This document shows positions 20,085 to 27,892 of a DNA stretch of 64,000 nt, piece after piece. Source of the stretch: Oscillospiraceae bacterium (GTDB lineage Bacteria; Bacillota; Clostridia; Oscillospirales; Ruminococcaceae). The translations under genes were made by a program, and so were the position numbers. Position 1 is the stretch's first letter, and each line of letters starts with the position of its first letter. The stretch spans positions 2,046,001-2,110,000 of the forward strand of contig CP107211.1 of assembly GCA_025757845.1 (NCBI GenBank), given 5' to 3'. Under the pieces are notes generated by a model, which was not told where the DNA came from, made no database searches, and saw only the letters and a list, made by a program, of their open reading frames with translations.

Positions 20085-20259
20085 AAGTAGTCTTAGCCGT
20101 GAGTTTTCTGAAACCGGGACGTTGCATACGCCGGAAATAAAAAAAGATCGCTCAATAGGTAGCCGACGAGAACAGCGGTTTCGTAGCATCCGAAGCAGGA
20201 TTGTAATCAAATTGTTGCATTTAGAAATGCTCACCTTGAAATTCTTCTCTCACTTGGTA

Positions 20260-20315
20260 GGCATCGAGAAAGACCTTTAGACACCCATAATTTTGAGAAT
20301 TAACAAAAAAGTCAC
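20260..20315 (+). repeat. Imperfect direct repeat, copy B
   Basis: Second copy of the repeat at 20029-20084, in the same orientation, about 80 bases from the 3' end of the IME-1 relaxase gene. Confidence 0.55.
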
Positions 20316-20396
20316 ATTTGGATTGTTTTACAATGTAAAAAAATCTATGTATTCCTGCCACAGACTGCAATGACACATCAGTGGCAGAAATATGAT

Positions 20397-21977
20397 TTAG
20401 AGCGATTCTTCGCGGTTCATGGCGGTAATCGCTTTGTGTTTTGATTTTTCTTGCTGAAGCTGCTCCAACTGCTTCAGCACAGATTCTTTCTCTGGGGTCT
20501 TGCCGCCCGGTGCGGAAAGCTGCTGCTTATTCAGCACAAGGTCGATATACTTGCGCACATTTTTCAGTGCGGTCAGGTCAGGCTGCAAAGTTTCCAGCTG
20601 GCTGCGCAGCTCTGCGCTGCCCGATTGCAGCGCAGAAAATTCGGCATCCAATGCCGAAAAATCCACGGTCGTGCCGCCGTTCAGCTTCATCAGAGTGCGG
20701 ACAGCTTTATTGAAAGCGTCCAGTTCTTCTTTGTGCTGGGCTGCATAGGCATCCTTTGTCAGCTTGAAGTTCTTCTTTAGAAAGGTATCGTGGATGGGCT
20801 TCAGCTTGGCATGGATGGCAGCAGCGTCCTTGATCTGGGCGATTGCCCGCATCCGGTTCTCGTTCTGCTTCAACTGCTTACGCAACGGGGCGGCGGTCTG
20901 GCTCAGGTCTTTGATTGCAGCGTTCAAGTCCTCGACCGTGTTCAGCGAGTGGGCTTTCAGATAATCAACAGCCTGCATGACTTCGTTGAGGTCACGGGCA
21001 GAACATTTCAGTTGCGCCTTGCTCGACCAATCGCTGCGCTGCTCATTGCGGAGATTGAAATAGTCCACCAGAAGATCGGACAGCGTTGGCTCCTTGGCCT
21101 GTTCCAGTGCGTCCAGAAGAATCTGCTTCTTTTCGGTCAGGTCTGCGATCCAGCGTTGCAGACCTCGGATAGTGCTGCGAATGGACTGCATCAGGCTGTT
21201 GGCCGCGCGAATATCCCGGTTGAGATTTCCGAGAAAGGTTTCGATTCCTCGCTTTTCCATCTGGTGAGCAGCGGGGCCGAGATGGACGGTCGGAATCTGC
21301 TGCACTCCCTGACGCTCGAATGAGCGGAGGTCAACACGTTCCGGTCTGCCAGCGGCTTCAAGATAGTGGTTTGTAACAACTTCCCAACTGTGCCGCCAGA
21401 CCTCGGCATACTTCTGGTCGTTCCAGTCCACCGTGTTCTCCTTGTGGCATTTCCAGTTGCCGGATGGGAGCTGGATGCGCTCGCTGTTTTCGTCAAGGTC
21501 GTAAACCTTGCGGGCTTTCGGCAACCACTTGCCGTGTTCGTCCATTGCCCGGATGGTCAGCAGAATGTGGGCGTGTGGGTTCCCATCGCCTTTGTCATGG
21601 ATGGCGAAGTCAGCAATCATGCCCTTGGAAACGAACTGCTCTTTGCAAAATTCTTTGAGCATGGGAAGATACTGGTCTTTCGGAACTTCTCTCGGAAGTG
21701 CCAGCACGATGCGGCGGGCAAGCTGCGAGTTCCATTGATTTTCAACGGATTCTACTGCGTTCCAGAGCGTTGCCCGGTCTGCATATCCGGGCGGCGCATG
21801 GGGCGGCAGCATGATCTCGGAGTGGACGAGTTCTTTCTTCTTGTTGTAGAATTTCGTTTTCTGGTCGTATTCGCTGAACAGCCGTTCGCCGCTCTGGTAG
21901 GCTGCGCCAGCAACAGCGGACTGCCCTTGGCTGCGTTTTACGATGGTGATTTTGAAATGCGGACACGAAATAGGCAT
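20397..21977 (-). CDS. mobA: MobA/MobL-family relaxase of IME-1
   Basis: A 526-residue MOBQ relaxase. The N-terminus FKITIVKRSQGQSAVAGAAY carries the conserved SAV.AAAYQSG region, and the metal-binding histidine motif HDKGDGNPHAH is near residues 125-135. The C-terminal half is a long coiled region. It should nick the oriT about 235 bases upstream and use the ICE machinery for transfer. The frame can be extended to 22169, but MPISCPHF matches the usual start of the family, so 21977 is chosen although its ribosome-binding site (GGGGG very close to the ATG) is poor. Confidence 0.9.
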   Translation of the reverse strand: MPISCPHFKITIVKRSQGQSAVAGAAYQSGERLFSEYDQKTKFYNKKKELVHSEIMLPPHAPPGYADRATLWNAVESVENQWNSQLARRIVLALPREVPKDQYLPMLKEFCKEQFVSKGMIADFAIHDKGDGNPHAHILLTIRAMDEHGKWLPKARKVYDLDENSERIQLPSGNWKCHKENTVDWNDQKYAEVWRHSWEVVTNHYLEAAGRPERVDLRSFERQGVQQIPTVHLGPAAHQMEKRGIETFLGNLNRDIRAANSLMQSIRSTIRGLQRWIADLTEKKQILLDALEQAKEPTLSDLLVDYFNLRNEQRSDWSSKAQLKCSARDLNEVMQAVDYLKAHSLNTVEDLNAAIKDLSQTAAPLRKQLKQNENRMRAIAQIKDAAAIHAKLKPIHDTFLKKNFKLTKDAYAAQHKEELDAFNKAVRTLMKLNGGTTVDFSALDAEFSALQSGSAELRSQLETLQPDLTALKNVRKYIDLVLNKQQLSAPGGKTPEKESVLKQLEQLQQEKSKHKAITAMNREESL

Positions 21978-22213
21978 CACCCCCAAACAAAAAGACCGCC
22001 CAGCAAGATAGTTCTTGTTGAACGGTCGGAAATCGTATTCGGTTTTGCTCGCCGCCTTGATGCGGAGTGCTGCGCACTTCGGGGCAAGGCGGGATCCGCA
22101 AAAGGATAGCTGCAAGGCAGCGCAAGGAAAATGCAGTTTTCCTTGGGATGGAATCGGGCTGGCGAACAAACGCCAGCTTCGATTTCATCGAGCCGTCTGC
22201 AAGACCGCAATTT

Positions 22214-22253
22214 CACCGGAACGGTGTATAATTGCGCCCTTTATTCTAAAGGG
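22214..22253 (+). other. oriT of IME-1 (RSF1010/MOBQ type)
   Basis: A stem-loop CACCG-GAA-CGGTG (22214-22226) is followed by TAATTGCGCCCT (22229-22240), one base different from the nic sequence TAAGTGCGCCCT of RSF1010-like plasmids. A second stem CCCTTT/AAAGGG follows. It lies between the MobA/MobL relaxase and the DUF3847 gene, exactly as in IME-2. By analogy the nick falls next to the last T of GCGCCCT. Confidence 0.85.
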
Positions 22254-22558
22254 TTTGAAACGCTGCGGCGTTCCTGCAAGTCGTGAATCATCTTTGCAAG
22301 TGCCAGCGCAACTTCTGGTTGACGGAACGCAATTTTCAGCAGCTCCATCACCTGATCGTTGGTGAGTTCTTCCGGCGCAATCAGAAAACTTTCCAGCATT
22401 CCGGCACGGGTACACAGACGATGCACACGGGCTTTGCGGGTCAGCTCCGGTATCTGATGTTCCAGAATTTTCTCACGGTGCTTGTAGTAGCGTAGCTGCT
22501 GCTCCGCTTTGGCTTTTTCGCTGCGGAGATAGGCAAGGTCGGATTTGGGCTGGGTCAT
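22241..22558 (-). CDS. DUF3847 protein (probable mobilization accessory)
   Basis: A 105-residue helical protein: a charged coiled coil (RSEKAKAEQQLRYYKHREKILEHQIPEL) followed by RKARVHRLCTRAGMLES and a C-terminal helix with MELLKIAF. This is the DUF3847 pattern also seen at 42876-43166. Its place beside oriT and relaxase suggests a MobC-like relaxosome helper. The start at 22558 has AAAGGAG nine bases upstream; the frame extends further but without a ribosome-binding site. Its 3' end overlaps the distal hairpin of oriT. Confidence 0.7.
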   Translation of the reverse strand: MTQPKSDLAYLRSEKAKAEQQLRYYKHREKILEHQIPELTRKARVHRLCTRAGMLESFLIAPEELTNDQVMELLKIAFRQPEVALALAKMIHDLQERRSVSNPLE

Positions 22559-22633
22559 AGCATCACGCTCCTTTACAAAATAAAGAGCCAAACAATCAGT
22601 ATAAAGGCTGATCATTTGGCTGTGGAAACATAT

Positions 22634-23902
22634 TTAATTTTCGCAGTTCAAGCGAACTTGAACCGTAAATACACCGTCTTTCTTTTTCGTGTAGAAGTCA
22701 CCATGGTTTTCCTGAACGATACGGTTTATATTTTTTAGCCCGTAACCATGATGTTCTCCGATGCGGATTCCGCGAGAAGTATCACTGTATGGGTTTTCCA
22801 GCCGATAGAAAAGGCTCCGATACTGCTTGCGCAGCTGTAGATGAATGATTCTCTGTTCCGCTGGCAGGTCGCAACAGGCTTCGATGGCATTGTCAAATGT
22901 GTTTCCGATAATGATGCTCAAAGACAACGATGAGATCGTCAGGACTTCAGGAATCGTCACATCCAGTTTGACGTTGATGTTATTCCTTTCCGCAATTCGT
23001 AAGTAATAATTCAAAAGAGCATCAACAACAGGATTTCCGACCGCAGAAATATTTGTGGAACGCTCGAAAACATCCGTGGCAGCCTGCGCAATCTTGTGAA
23101 GTTCTTCGGTATCACCGTGTTCTGCAACTGCCTGCATCGCCAGGATGTATTTCTTCACATCATGCCGCAGAGAACGGACTTCTTCCTGGCGTTCTTTGAG
23201 CTGCTGGTAGTATTCCATTTGAAGATTGTACTGCTGTTCGTTGAACTTAACTTTGAATTTTTCCAGTTCATTTTCCCGGAGAGCTTCCACATAGAACACG
23301 ATCAGGATGTTTATAAGGAGAAGCACCGCCATAAGACCGACCATATAATCCGGGAAATACTCATCCACAGCATGATACTGTGCCACATAACAGACAGCAA
23401 TACTTGCGATTTGAATCGCAATGATCGGCAGCAGCCATAGGATACGCAGAGCATTTCCTTTTCGGCTGAAAAAATGTGAGATCAGGACTACGAGTGGAAT
23501 TTGAATCAGGTTTGAAAAAACAACATAGACCAACCGTGCTGCCCCAGCCTGCATTAGAATGTCGGTATCCGGGATACGCAGCCCAATCAGAAGCATTGCA
23601 AGCACTTCCACCAAAGCAATCAGTGTGAAGAAAGCTCCGCTTGCAAAAACCGCCTGCCACGGTCGAACCTCATAGAACAGCAATGCAAGGAAAAATCCGC
23701 CAACTAAAAGATAGATCGTGCGCTGCGTCACCCAATCCGGGAATAAACTCAAAGCACACTGCCCAGCAATCAAGAGTGCAACATAGGCATAGAACCACCT
23801 TGAGACGGGCTCCTTTTTGGGAAACAGCCGACCGATAAAAAGCAGCAACAGGGCAATGTTGGCAAAGCTCCCTGCAAACTCAACGAAATAATAAAGCATC
23901 AT
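22634..23902 (-). CDS. AgrC-like sensor histidine kinase
   Basis: A 422-residue kinase. About six hydrophobic helices fill the first 210 residues, as in AgrC-type receptors. A coiled segment leads to the phosphoacceptor RHDVKKY, then the ATP-binding region with N-box GNTFDNAIEAC and glycine box GYGLKNI, typical of GHKL kinases that pair with LytTR regulators. It probably senses the peptide made from the agrD-like gene nearby. Its start overlaps the stop of the regulator gene (ATGA), so the two are translationally coupled. Confidence 0.88.
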   Translation of the reverse strand: MMLYYFVEFAGSFANIALLLLFIGRLFPKKEPVSRWFYAYVALLIAGQCALSLFPDWVTQRTIYLLVGGFFLALLFYEVRPWQAVFASGAFFTLIALVEVLAMLLIGLRIPDTDILMQAGAARLVYVVFSNLIQIPLVVLISHFFSRKGNALRILWLLPIIAIQIASIAVCYVAQYHAVDEYFPDYMVGLMAVLLLINILIVFYVEALRENELEKFKVKFNEQQYNLQMEYYQQLKERQEEVRSLRHDVKKYILAMQAVAEHGDTEELHKIAQAATDVFERSTNISAVGNPVVDALLNYYLRIAERNNINVKLDVTIPEVLTISSLSLSIIIGNTFDNAIEACCDLPAEQRIIHLQLRKQYRSLFYRLENPYSDTSRGIRIGEHHGYGLKNINRIVQENHGDFYTKKKDGVFTVQVRLNCEN

Positions 23903-24597
23903 CTTCCCAAATAAGCGTTGAAGATCTGATTGAACTCCTGACGCTTCCTCCTGCTGATCGGCAGCTGATGTCCGCTGGAAAGAAAAACAGCGGTTCCCGT
24001 AGCGTAAACAATGTGTTCCATGTTGACGAGATAACTTTTGTGTGGTGACACAAAGCATCGTTTGGGAAGCTGCTCCAAGGCTTCAGGAATGCTCATTCGC
24101 AATGTAAGGTCTTGCTCCTTGCAGTGAATCAGAACTTTATGTCCGTGGCTTTCCAGAAAGTAAATGTCCGATGTTTCCAAGGACATGGTAACACCATCGT
24201 ATTCGATCGTGAAATGTTTGGAGTTCAGTTCCTGAAGGACGGCATCCATTGCCGCAGCGAACAGCGTCTGATCCAAAGGTTTGACAAGGTAGCGGAATGC
24301 AATGCCATATCCCTGCACAGCGTACTCATGCCGCTTCGTGACAAATACCACCAAAGGATGCTTCTCCATCTGAATCAAAGACTGCGCCAGCTGAAAACCG
24401 TTGGATGGCATCTCGATATCGAGAAGAAGCAGATCAAAGGATTTCTTCTGCATTTGCAATTCGCTCAGAAGTTCGTTTCCATCCATGTAAGTTTCAATGT
24501 CAAAGCAGCCTTGCACATCGTACTGCTGGACGCTTTGAACAATGCCATCAAGGTCTGATTTCTCATCATCGCAGACTGCAACGTGGTACTTCAGCAT
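23899..24597 (-). CDS. AgrA-like LytTR response regulator
   Basis: A 232-residue regulator. The receiver domain has the acidic pair in VCDDE and phosphoacceptor in LLLLDIEMP. The LytTR DNA-binding domain covers the last 100 residues (DIYFLESHGHKVLIHC, RCFVSPHKSYLVNMEHI). It should bind the 21-base-spaced repeats upstream of agrB. The start at 24597 has GGAGG eight bases upstream; an earlier ATG at 24612 overlaps that site. It shares an operon with the kinase and is divergent from agrB. Confidence 0.88.
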   Translation of the reverse strand: MLKYHVAVCDDEKSDLDGIVQSVQQYDVQGCFDIETYMDGNELLSELQMQKKSFDLLLLDIEMPSNGFQLAQSLIQMEKHPLVVFVTKRHEYAVQGYGIAFRYLVKPLDQTLFAAAMDAVLQELNSKHFTIEYDGVTMSLETSDIYFLESHGHKVLIHCKEQDLTLRMSIPEALEQLPKRCFVSPHKSYLVNMEHIVYATGTAVFLSSGHQLPISRRKRQEFNQIFNAYLGR

Positions 24598-24631
24598 TTC
24601 GACAACCTCCACAAAATAATGTCCTGCTACT

Positions 24632-24660
24632 ATTATAGACTGTGCAAAGGCTCCTTACAA
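24632..24660 (-). promoter_or_regulatory. Sigma-A-type promoter of the regulator-kinase operon
   Basis: On the minus strand TTGTAA, a 17-base spacer and a perfect TATAAT lie 35-63 bases upstream of the LytTR gene start. It looks constitutive, which fits a basal supply of sensor and regulator. Confidence 0.7.
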
Positions 24661-24672
24661 GTAGCCTGACCT

Positions 24673-24735
24673 ACCACTTTTGTCACCAGAACGACCAGTT
24701 TTGCCAAACCTCTTGATTTTGCTGAAATTTATGAT
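24673..24735 (+). promoter_or_regulatory. LytTR direct-repeat site and promoter of the agrBD-like operon
   Basis: ACCACTTTTG (24673-24682) and ACCAGTTTTG (24694-24703) are direct repeats with a start-to-start distance of 21 bases, the geometry of AgrA sites. A -10 element TATGAT lies at 24730-24735. No good -35 sits at the normal distance, and the second repeat ends just upstream of where it would be. This is what an activator-dependent promoter looks like. Binding by the LytTR protein is inferred. Confidence 0.7.
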
Positions 24736-24776
24736 ACAGTGAAGCAAAAATCAGAAGATAAGGTGGCGCAACTGCA

Positions 24777-25355
24777 ATGTGGGAACGCACGCTGTCTCAG
24801 AAATTAGTCCGTCTTTTCTGCGAACAAAAAGTGGTAGACGAATCAAAAGCGGATGCGTATGTCTATGGGTACGAGTTGCTCATATCGTCTGTTGTAAGTG
24901 TTTTGCTTGTCATCCTCGTCTCTGCCGTGTGTGGTGATGTTCGATACTCACTTTCATTTTTGATTGGGTTTATCCCGCAGAGAATCTACATTGGTGGATA
25001 TCATGCAACGTCGCACACCAGATGCTATCTGGCATTTACCGGACTGGCACTTATCTGCATTTTGCTGAGTAAAGTAATTGCAGCCAATCACCTTTTTCGT
25101 ATCCTGACAACAGCAGCTCTTATGGGCATCGCTATCTTTTTCTCTCCGATAGAAGCAACGAATAAGCCTTTAGGCAAAAAGAAGCGGTTAAGCTATAAGA
25201 TGGTCGCATCTGTTCTTTCGTCAATAGATTTCCTGTTTGCCATTTTCAATGTGCTTCCGGACACCCGCAGTATAACGGTATACTACATTTCAAAATGGGT
25301 TTTAGTGATTTTTGCAATCATTCCGTTTTTTCAGAAACAAGCGAAGATATCCTAA
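24777..25355 (+). CDS. agrB: AgrB-like peptide-processing membrane protease
   Basis: A 192-residue membrane protein with five to six hydrophobic segments. The AgrB signature is present: the catalytic histidine and cysteine in YIGGYHATSHTRCYL (the His of GGYHA and the Cys of TRCYL, seven residues apart). AgrB cleaves the C-terminal tail of AgrD and forms the thiolactone ring. It lies divergent to the regulator genes and 68 bases before the agrD-like gene. The ribosome-binding site, AGGTGG about eleven bases upstream, is loose. Confidence 0.9.
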   Translation: MWERTLSQKLVRLFCEQKVVDESKADAYVYGYELLISSVVSVLLVILVSAVCGDVRYSLSFLIGFIPQRIYIGGYHATSHTRCYLAFTGLALICILLSKVIAANHLFRILTTAALMGIAIFFSPIEATNKPLGKKKRLSYKMVASVLSSIDFLFAIFNVLPDTRSITVYYISKWVLVIFAIIPFFQKQAKIS

Positions 25356-25423
25356 GGTACGAGGGCGTTCATGTGTTTTCAGAAGATGAATGCTCTAAAA
25401 AATATCAAACGGAGGTAACAGAA

Positions 25424-25558
25424 ATGAAAAAGATTATGTTGCTCTTGAGCAAGGTCACTTGCATTATGGCAATGGCTCTCGCAGTCTTGAGCGTGAACAG
25501 CACCTGTGGCTTTACGGCATATCAGCCGGATGTCCCGGAATCGCTTGAGCATGACTGA
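25424..25558 (+). CDS. agrD: AgrD-like cyclic lactone autoinducer peptide precursor
   Basis: A 44-residue precursor right after agrB, with GGAGG eight bases before ATG. Layout: amphipathic hydrophobic leader (residues 1-25), core around NSTCGFTAY, and an acidic proline-containing tail QPDVPESLEHD, the form typical of Clostridial AgrD. By analogy with the C. perfringens peptide, whose ring is five residues from the cysteine, the mature signal may be a Cys28-Gly-Phe-Thr-Ala32 thiolactone, perhaps with short N-terminal residues. Ring size is inference. Confidence 0.9.
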   Translation: MKKIMLLLSKVTCIMAMALAVLSVNSTCGFTAYQPDVPESLEHD

Positions 25559-25636
25559 AATTCATATGAAAGGTAAGATAGCGATACTCTTACGGGATAT
25601 ATTTCTTGATAATTTTCTAAAAGGAACTGTTCGATT

Positions 25637-25732
25637 ATGTTGGAGCTGCTTTCATTCATTATGTTGATTGTTCGTCAGCTTTTCTATATTCTAGGCGTCC
25701 TTGCATTTGGAAAATATCTCTTGAAAAAGTGA
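25637..25732 (+). CDS. 31-residue hydrophobic membrane peptide
   Basis: A very short gene 78 bases after agrD on the same strand. It encodes one hydrophobic helix (LLSFIMLIVRQLFYILGVLAFG) split here as LLSFIMLIV, RQ, LFYILGVLAF, with a lysine-rich C-terminus. AAAAGGA stands about eleven bases upstream of the ATG. It could be an immunity or toxin-like peptide or a small subunit for the kinase; nothing in the sequence decides. No homologue is known to me. Confidence 0.45.
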   Translation: MLELLSFIMLIVRQLFYILGVLAFGKYLLKK

Positions 25733-25823
25733 GAGCATCGATAATCAATGTACTTCGGAGGTGTTTCCGATGCACAGATGAGAGTCCGTTGTTCTATAGG
25801 AATGCATGAAAGGAAAAAACAAA

Positions 25824-26570
25824 ATGAAAACAAAAACATATTTGCGTTATATTTCCTGCGTGTTAGCGGTGCTGCTTTGTGTTGCTTCCATTATGCCCAT
25901 TGCCTTTGCAGATTCAACAAATCATGGCAATAGCGAATCTCTTTTGACAGGATCAAATTATTCTGTTTCGTACTCGATGAATGGAAAAGATGTTGTTGAA
26001 CAGCTTACAATTCGTGATGGAGGTATCACACGAATTACGCGTACGGTGCATCCTAATGATGTGATGGACATTGTTGTTGTAGGTGCATCTGGTGAATCAA
26101 CAACATCAACTGCAAGAAGTGACTATAGCTTGTTCTATGAAATTTATCAAGATCAGCAAAATTACAAAAACGGACAGCTGGCACAAATTCCTGCACTCAC
26201 TGGAAGCGAGGTGACAGGGTCGCAGTTCAAGCACCGCTATGTTGGCACAAGTGCAACCGATACGGTTTATGCTAGTGATTTGCGTAAATGCAAAAAAGCA
26301 TCTGATGTAGCCAGTATTTTAGCAACTGCATGGGGAAGCACACCAGCAGCAGTTATTTCTTCTACAGCATCGTTTATTTTCGATCAGATGCTTCAGAGTA
26401 TGTCCTCGGACTGCTATAAAGTGACAATATCTTCTATTACGTATGAAGTCCTATTTTCCTATGACAATAGCTACTATACACATTGCTATCATCAAACTGT
26501 CAAGGAATATAAGTCAAATGGCTCTTTGATTCGGTCTAAAACGGATTATTATCAGGCCATTGGTGGCTGA
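25824..26570 (+). CDS. Secreted protein of unknown function in the agr module
   Basis: A 248-residue protein with a clear Sec signal peptide (MKTKTYLRYISCVLAVLLC... ending AFA-DS near residue 30). The mature part is rich in Ser, Thr and Tyr, with a hydrophobic alanine/serine-rich stretch (VASILATAWGSTPAAVISST) that could insert in a membrane. I do not recognise the family. The start at 25824 has AAAGGA eight bases upstream and is preferred over the ATG six codons earlier. It lies downstream of agrD and is probably under its control. A secreted antagonist or adhesin are both possible. Confidence 0.6.
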   Translation: MKTKTYLRYISCVLAVLLCVASIMPIAFADSTNHGNSESLLTGSNYSVSYSMNGKDVVEQLTIRDGGITRITRTVHPNDVMDIVVVGASGESTTSTARSDYSLFYEIYQDQQNYKNGQLAQIPALTGSEVTGSQFKHRYVGTSATDTVYASDLRKCKKASDVASILATAWGSTPAAVISSTASFIFDQMLQSMSSDCYKVTISSITYEVLFSYDNSYYTHCYHQTVKEYKSNGSLIRSKTDYYQAIGG

Positions 26571-26601
26571 TAGTGACTTCAAAGAACAGGGAGAACATGT
26601 A

Positions 26602-26991
26602 ATGGGATTCTTTAAGCAAAAAGGGCCACTCCAAAGAGATTTCTGCGAAGTATTGCTATATGTTGTGGCTTTATGGGCATTGAAGCCAGCAAGCCTTCAG
26701 GATATCCTGACGGTGAATCAATGCGATGGAATGTGGTTCTTTTCCGCAGCATTTTTTGCCATTGTTTTTGTAGGAATCGTTTCAGATTATCTTCTGATTA
26801 CAAATCATTTCGTTGCATGGAAAGCAATACACGGCAATGTCAATCAAACAACATTTCAGGAACTTCAGAAATTTGCGCTGTGCGAAAATCAAAAAGTTGC
26901 TATTGAGCCAAAGTTGGCAAGTTGTATTTTAGTGGTTTTGGCAGGTTGTTTAACAGCGGCATTCGTATGGTTCACATTTATTTGCCGATGA
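26602..26991 (+). CDS. Small membrane protein downstream of the secreted protein
   Basis: A 129-residue protein with three probable membrane helices: about 15-32, 43-65 (WFFSAAFFAIVFVGIVSDYLL) and a C-terminal one (ASCILVVLAGCLTAAFVWF), here given in parts. ATG 26602 has GGGAG eight bases upstream. It follows the secreted protein by 31 bases. Such a pairing is common for a secreted toxin and its membrane immunity protein, but this is inference only; no family is recognised. Confidence 0.55.
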   Translation: MGFFKQKGPLQRDFCEVLLYVVALWALKPASLQDILTVNQCDGMWFFSAAFFAIVFVGIVSDYLLITNHFVAWKAIHGNVNQTTFQELQKFALCENQKVAIEPKLASCILVVLAGCLTAAFVWFTFICR

Positions 26992-27186
26992 GCATACACC
27001 TGAGTTGAAAATTTGCGGCTTTATAGTGTGATGAGGTGGCTGTTAGTGATATTGCTTTTGATCACGATGATGCCAATATACTAAAATTTTGTAAGAGGTG
27101 ATTCCAGTGCAGAATTAAGCGAAAAAGAATCCAAATTGTAGCTGGGTGACTTGTAACAGTCAATAAAATATAAGGAGCAAATCGAC

Positions 27187-27702
27187 ATGAAAAAGATGAC
27201 CCGAAATGAATTCCTTAAAATGGCTGGAACGAGTGCTGCGTTGGTTGTTTTCAACACAGTTTTGATGCCTGCTGCTGTTGCAGTTGAACCAGGCGTTGTA
27301 GCACTTTCTTCCAAAAAATCTAGTATCGAAATTGATAAAGGAACAACTGTAAACTCTGCAACATTCAAACTTGTCCCAATTTCTCGCGAAACCTTCTGGG
27401 GCGATGCTGGTTCATGTACACTTGATTATCTGTCTGAAGGGTATATCCAATGGACGATTACCGTTCCGGGTGCAGTAATTGTTTCCTTTGAAGGTAACCT
27501 GCATTTCAATAAACTTGGTACACCCTTTGGAACCTTTGATCATGCCATTTCTGCATACGGCACAATCGGTACGGAAGATGTAAAATATGGACTCTCTAAA
27601 GGAAAATGGGAGGTTGAGTTTACTGGAATTGCTACTGCGGCTAACGGCGATATGTATAGTGTCGTTGATGGCGCAACATTAGCTTTCAGTGTCACCAAAT
27701 GA
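27187..27702 (+). CDS. Exported protein with a Tat-like leader, unknown function
   Basis: A 171-residue protein. Its leader reads MTRNEFLKMAGTSAALVVF, close to the Tat consensus (S/T)RRxFLK but with asparagine for the second arginine, then a hydrophobic stretch ending around AVAVEP. The mature part is rich in Val, Thr and Gly, suggests beta strands, and contains two well-spaced aromatic patches. AAGGAG lies nine bases before ATG. It is the last plus-strand gene of the agr cluster and is followed by a strong terminator. Function unknown. Confidence 0.6.
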   Translation: MKKMTRNEFLKMAGTSAALVVFNTVLMPAAVAVEPGVVALSSKKSSIEIDKGTTVNSATFKLVPISRETFWGDAGSCTLDYLSEGYIQWTITVPGAVIVSFEGNLHFNKLGTPFGTFDHAISAYGTIGTEDVKYGLSKGKWEVEFTGIATAANGDMYSVVDGATLAFSVTK

Positions 27703-27757
27703 TTCTGCCATATAATCTACGTATTTGATTTTTACAAAATAGCTTATCACATAGAAC

Positions 27758-27815
27758 AAGCCCCACCTGCAGTAGATTCTTCGATTTGGAATATCTATTG
27801 TAGGTGGGGCTTTTA
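27758..27815 (+). terminator. Terminator of the agr cargo cluster
   Basis: AAGCCCCACCT (27758-27768) pairs with AGGTGGGGCTT (27802-27812), with further pairing towards the loop, and is followed by TTTT. It closes the plus-strand agr cluster. Confidence 0.8.
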
Positions 27816-27892
27816 GATAAATTTATTTATTCAAGTTTGCCTTTATGTCTTTAAGGAGTTTTTATAGAGAGATAGCTTAAAAAACGATGATA

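Larger units (their letters stand above)
19815..20396. other. 580-base intergenic region of IME-1 with two repeat copies
   Basis: No convincing gene. Two imperfect 56-base direct repeats are visible at 20029-20084 and 20260-20315; both run from CATCGAG through AGACACCC to AATT(C/A)ACAAAAA. The downstream part is A/T-rich. The region separates the recombinase cluster from the relaxase gene, so it may hold promoters or a control site for replication or excision. A 62-codon plus-strand frame here has no good ribosome-binding site. Confidence 0.5.

Noticed and set aside
19902..20090. 62-codon plus-strand frame in the IME-1 intergenic region
   Set aside because: No ribosome-binding site, runs into the direct repeat, and has no known domain.
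20029..20315. Repeats considered as a CRISPR array
   Set aside because: Only two copies, 56 bases long and diverged, 231 bases apart, with no cas gene in the window.
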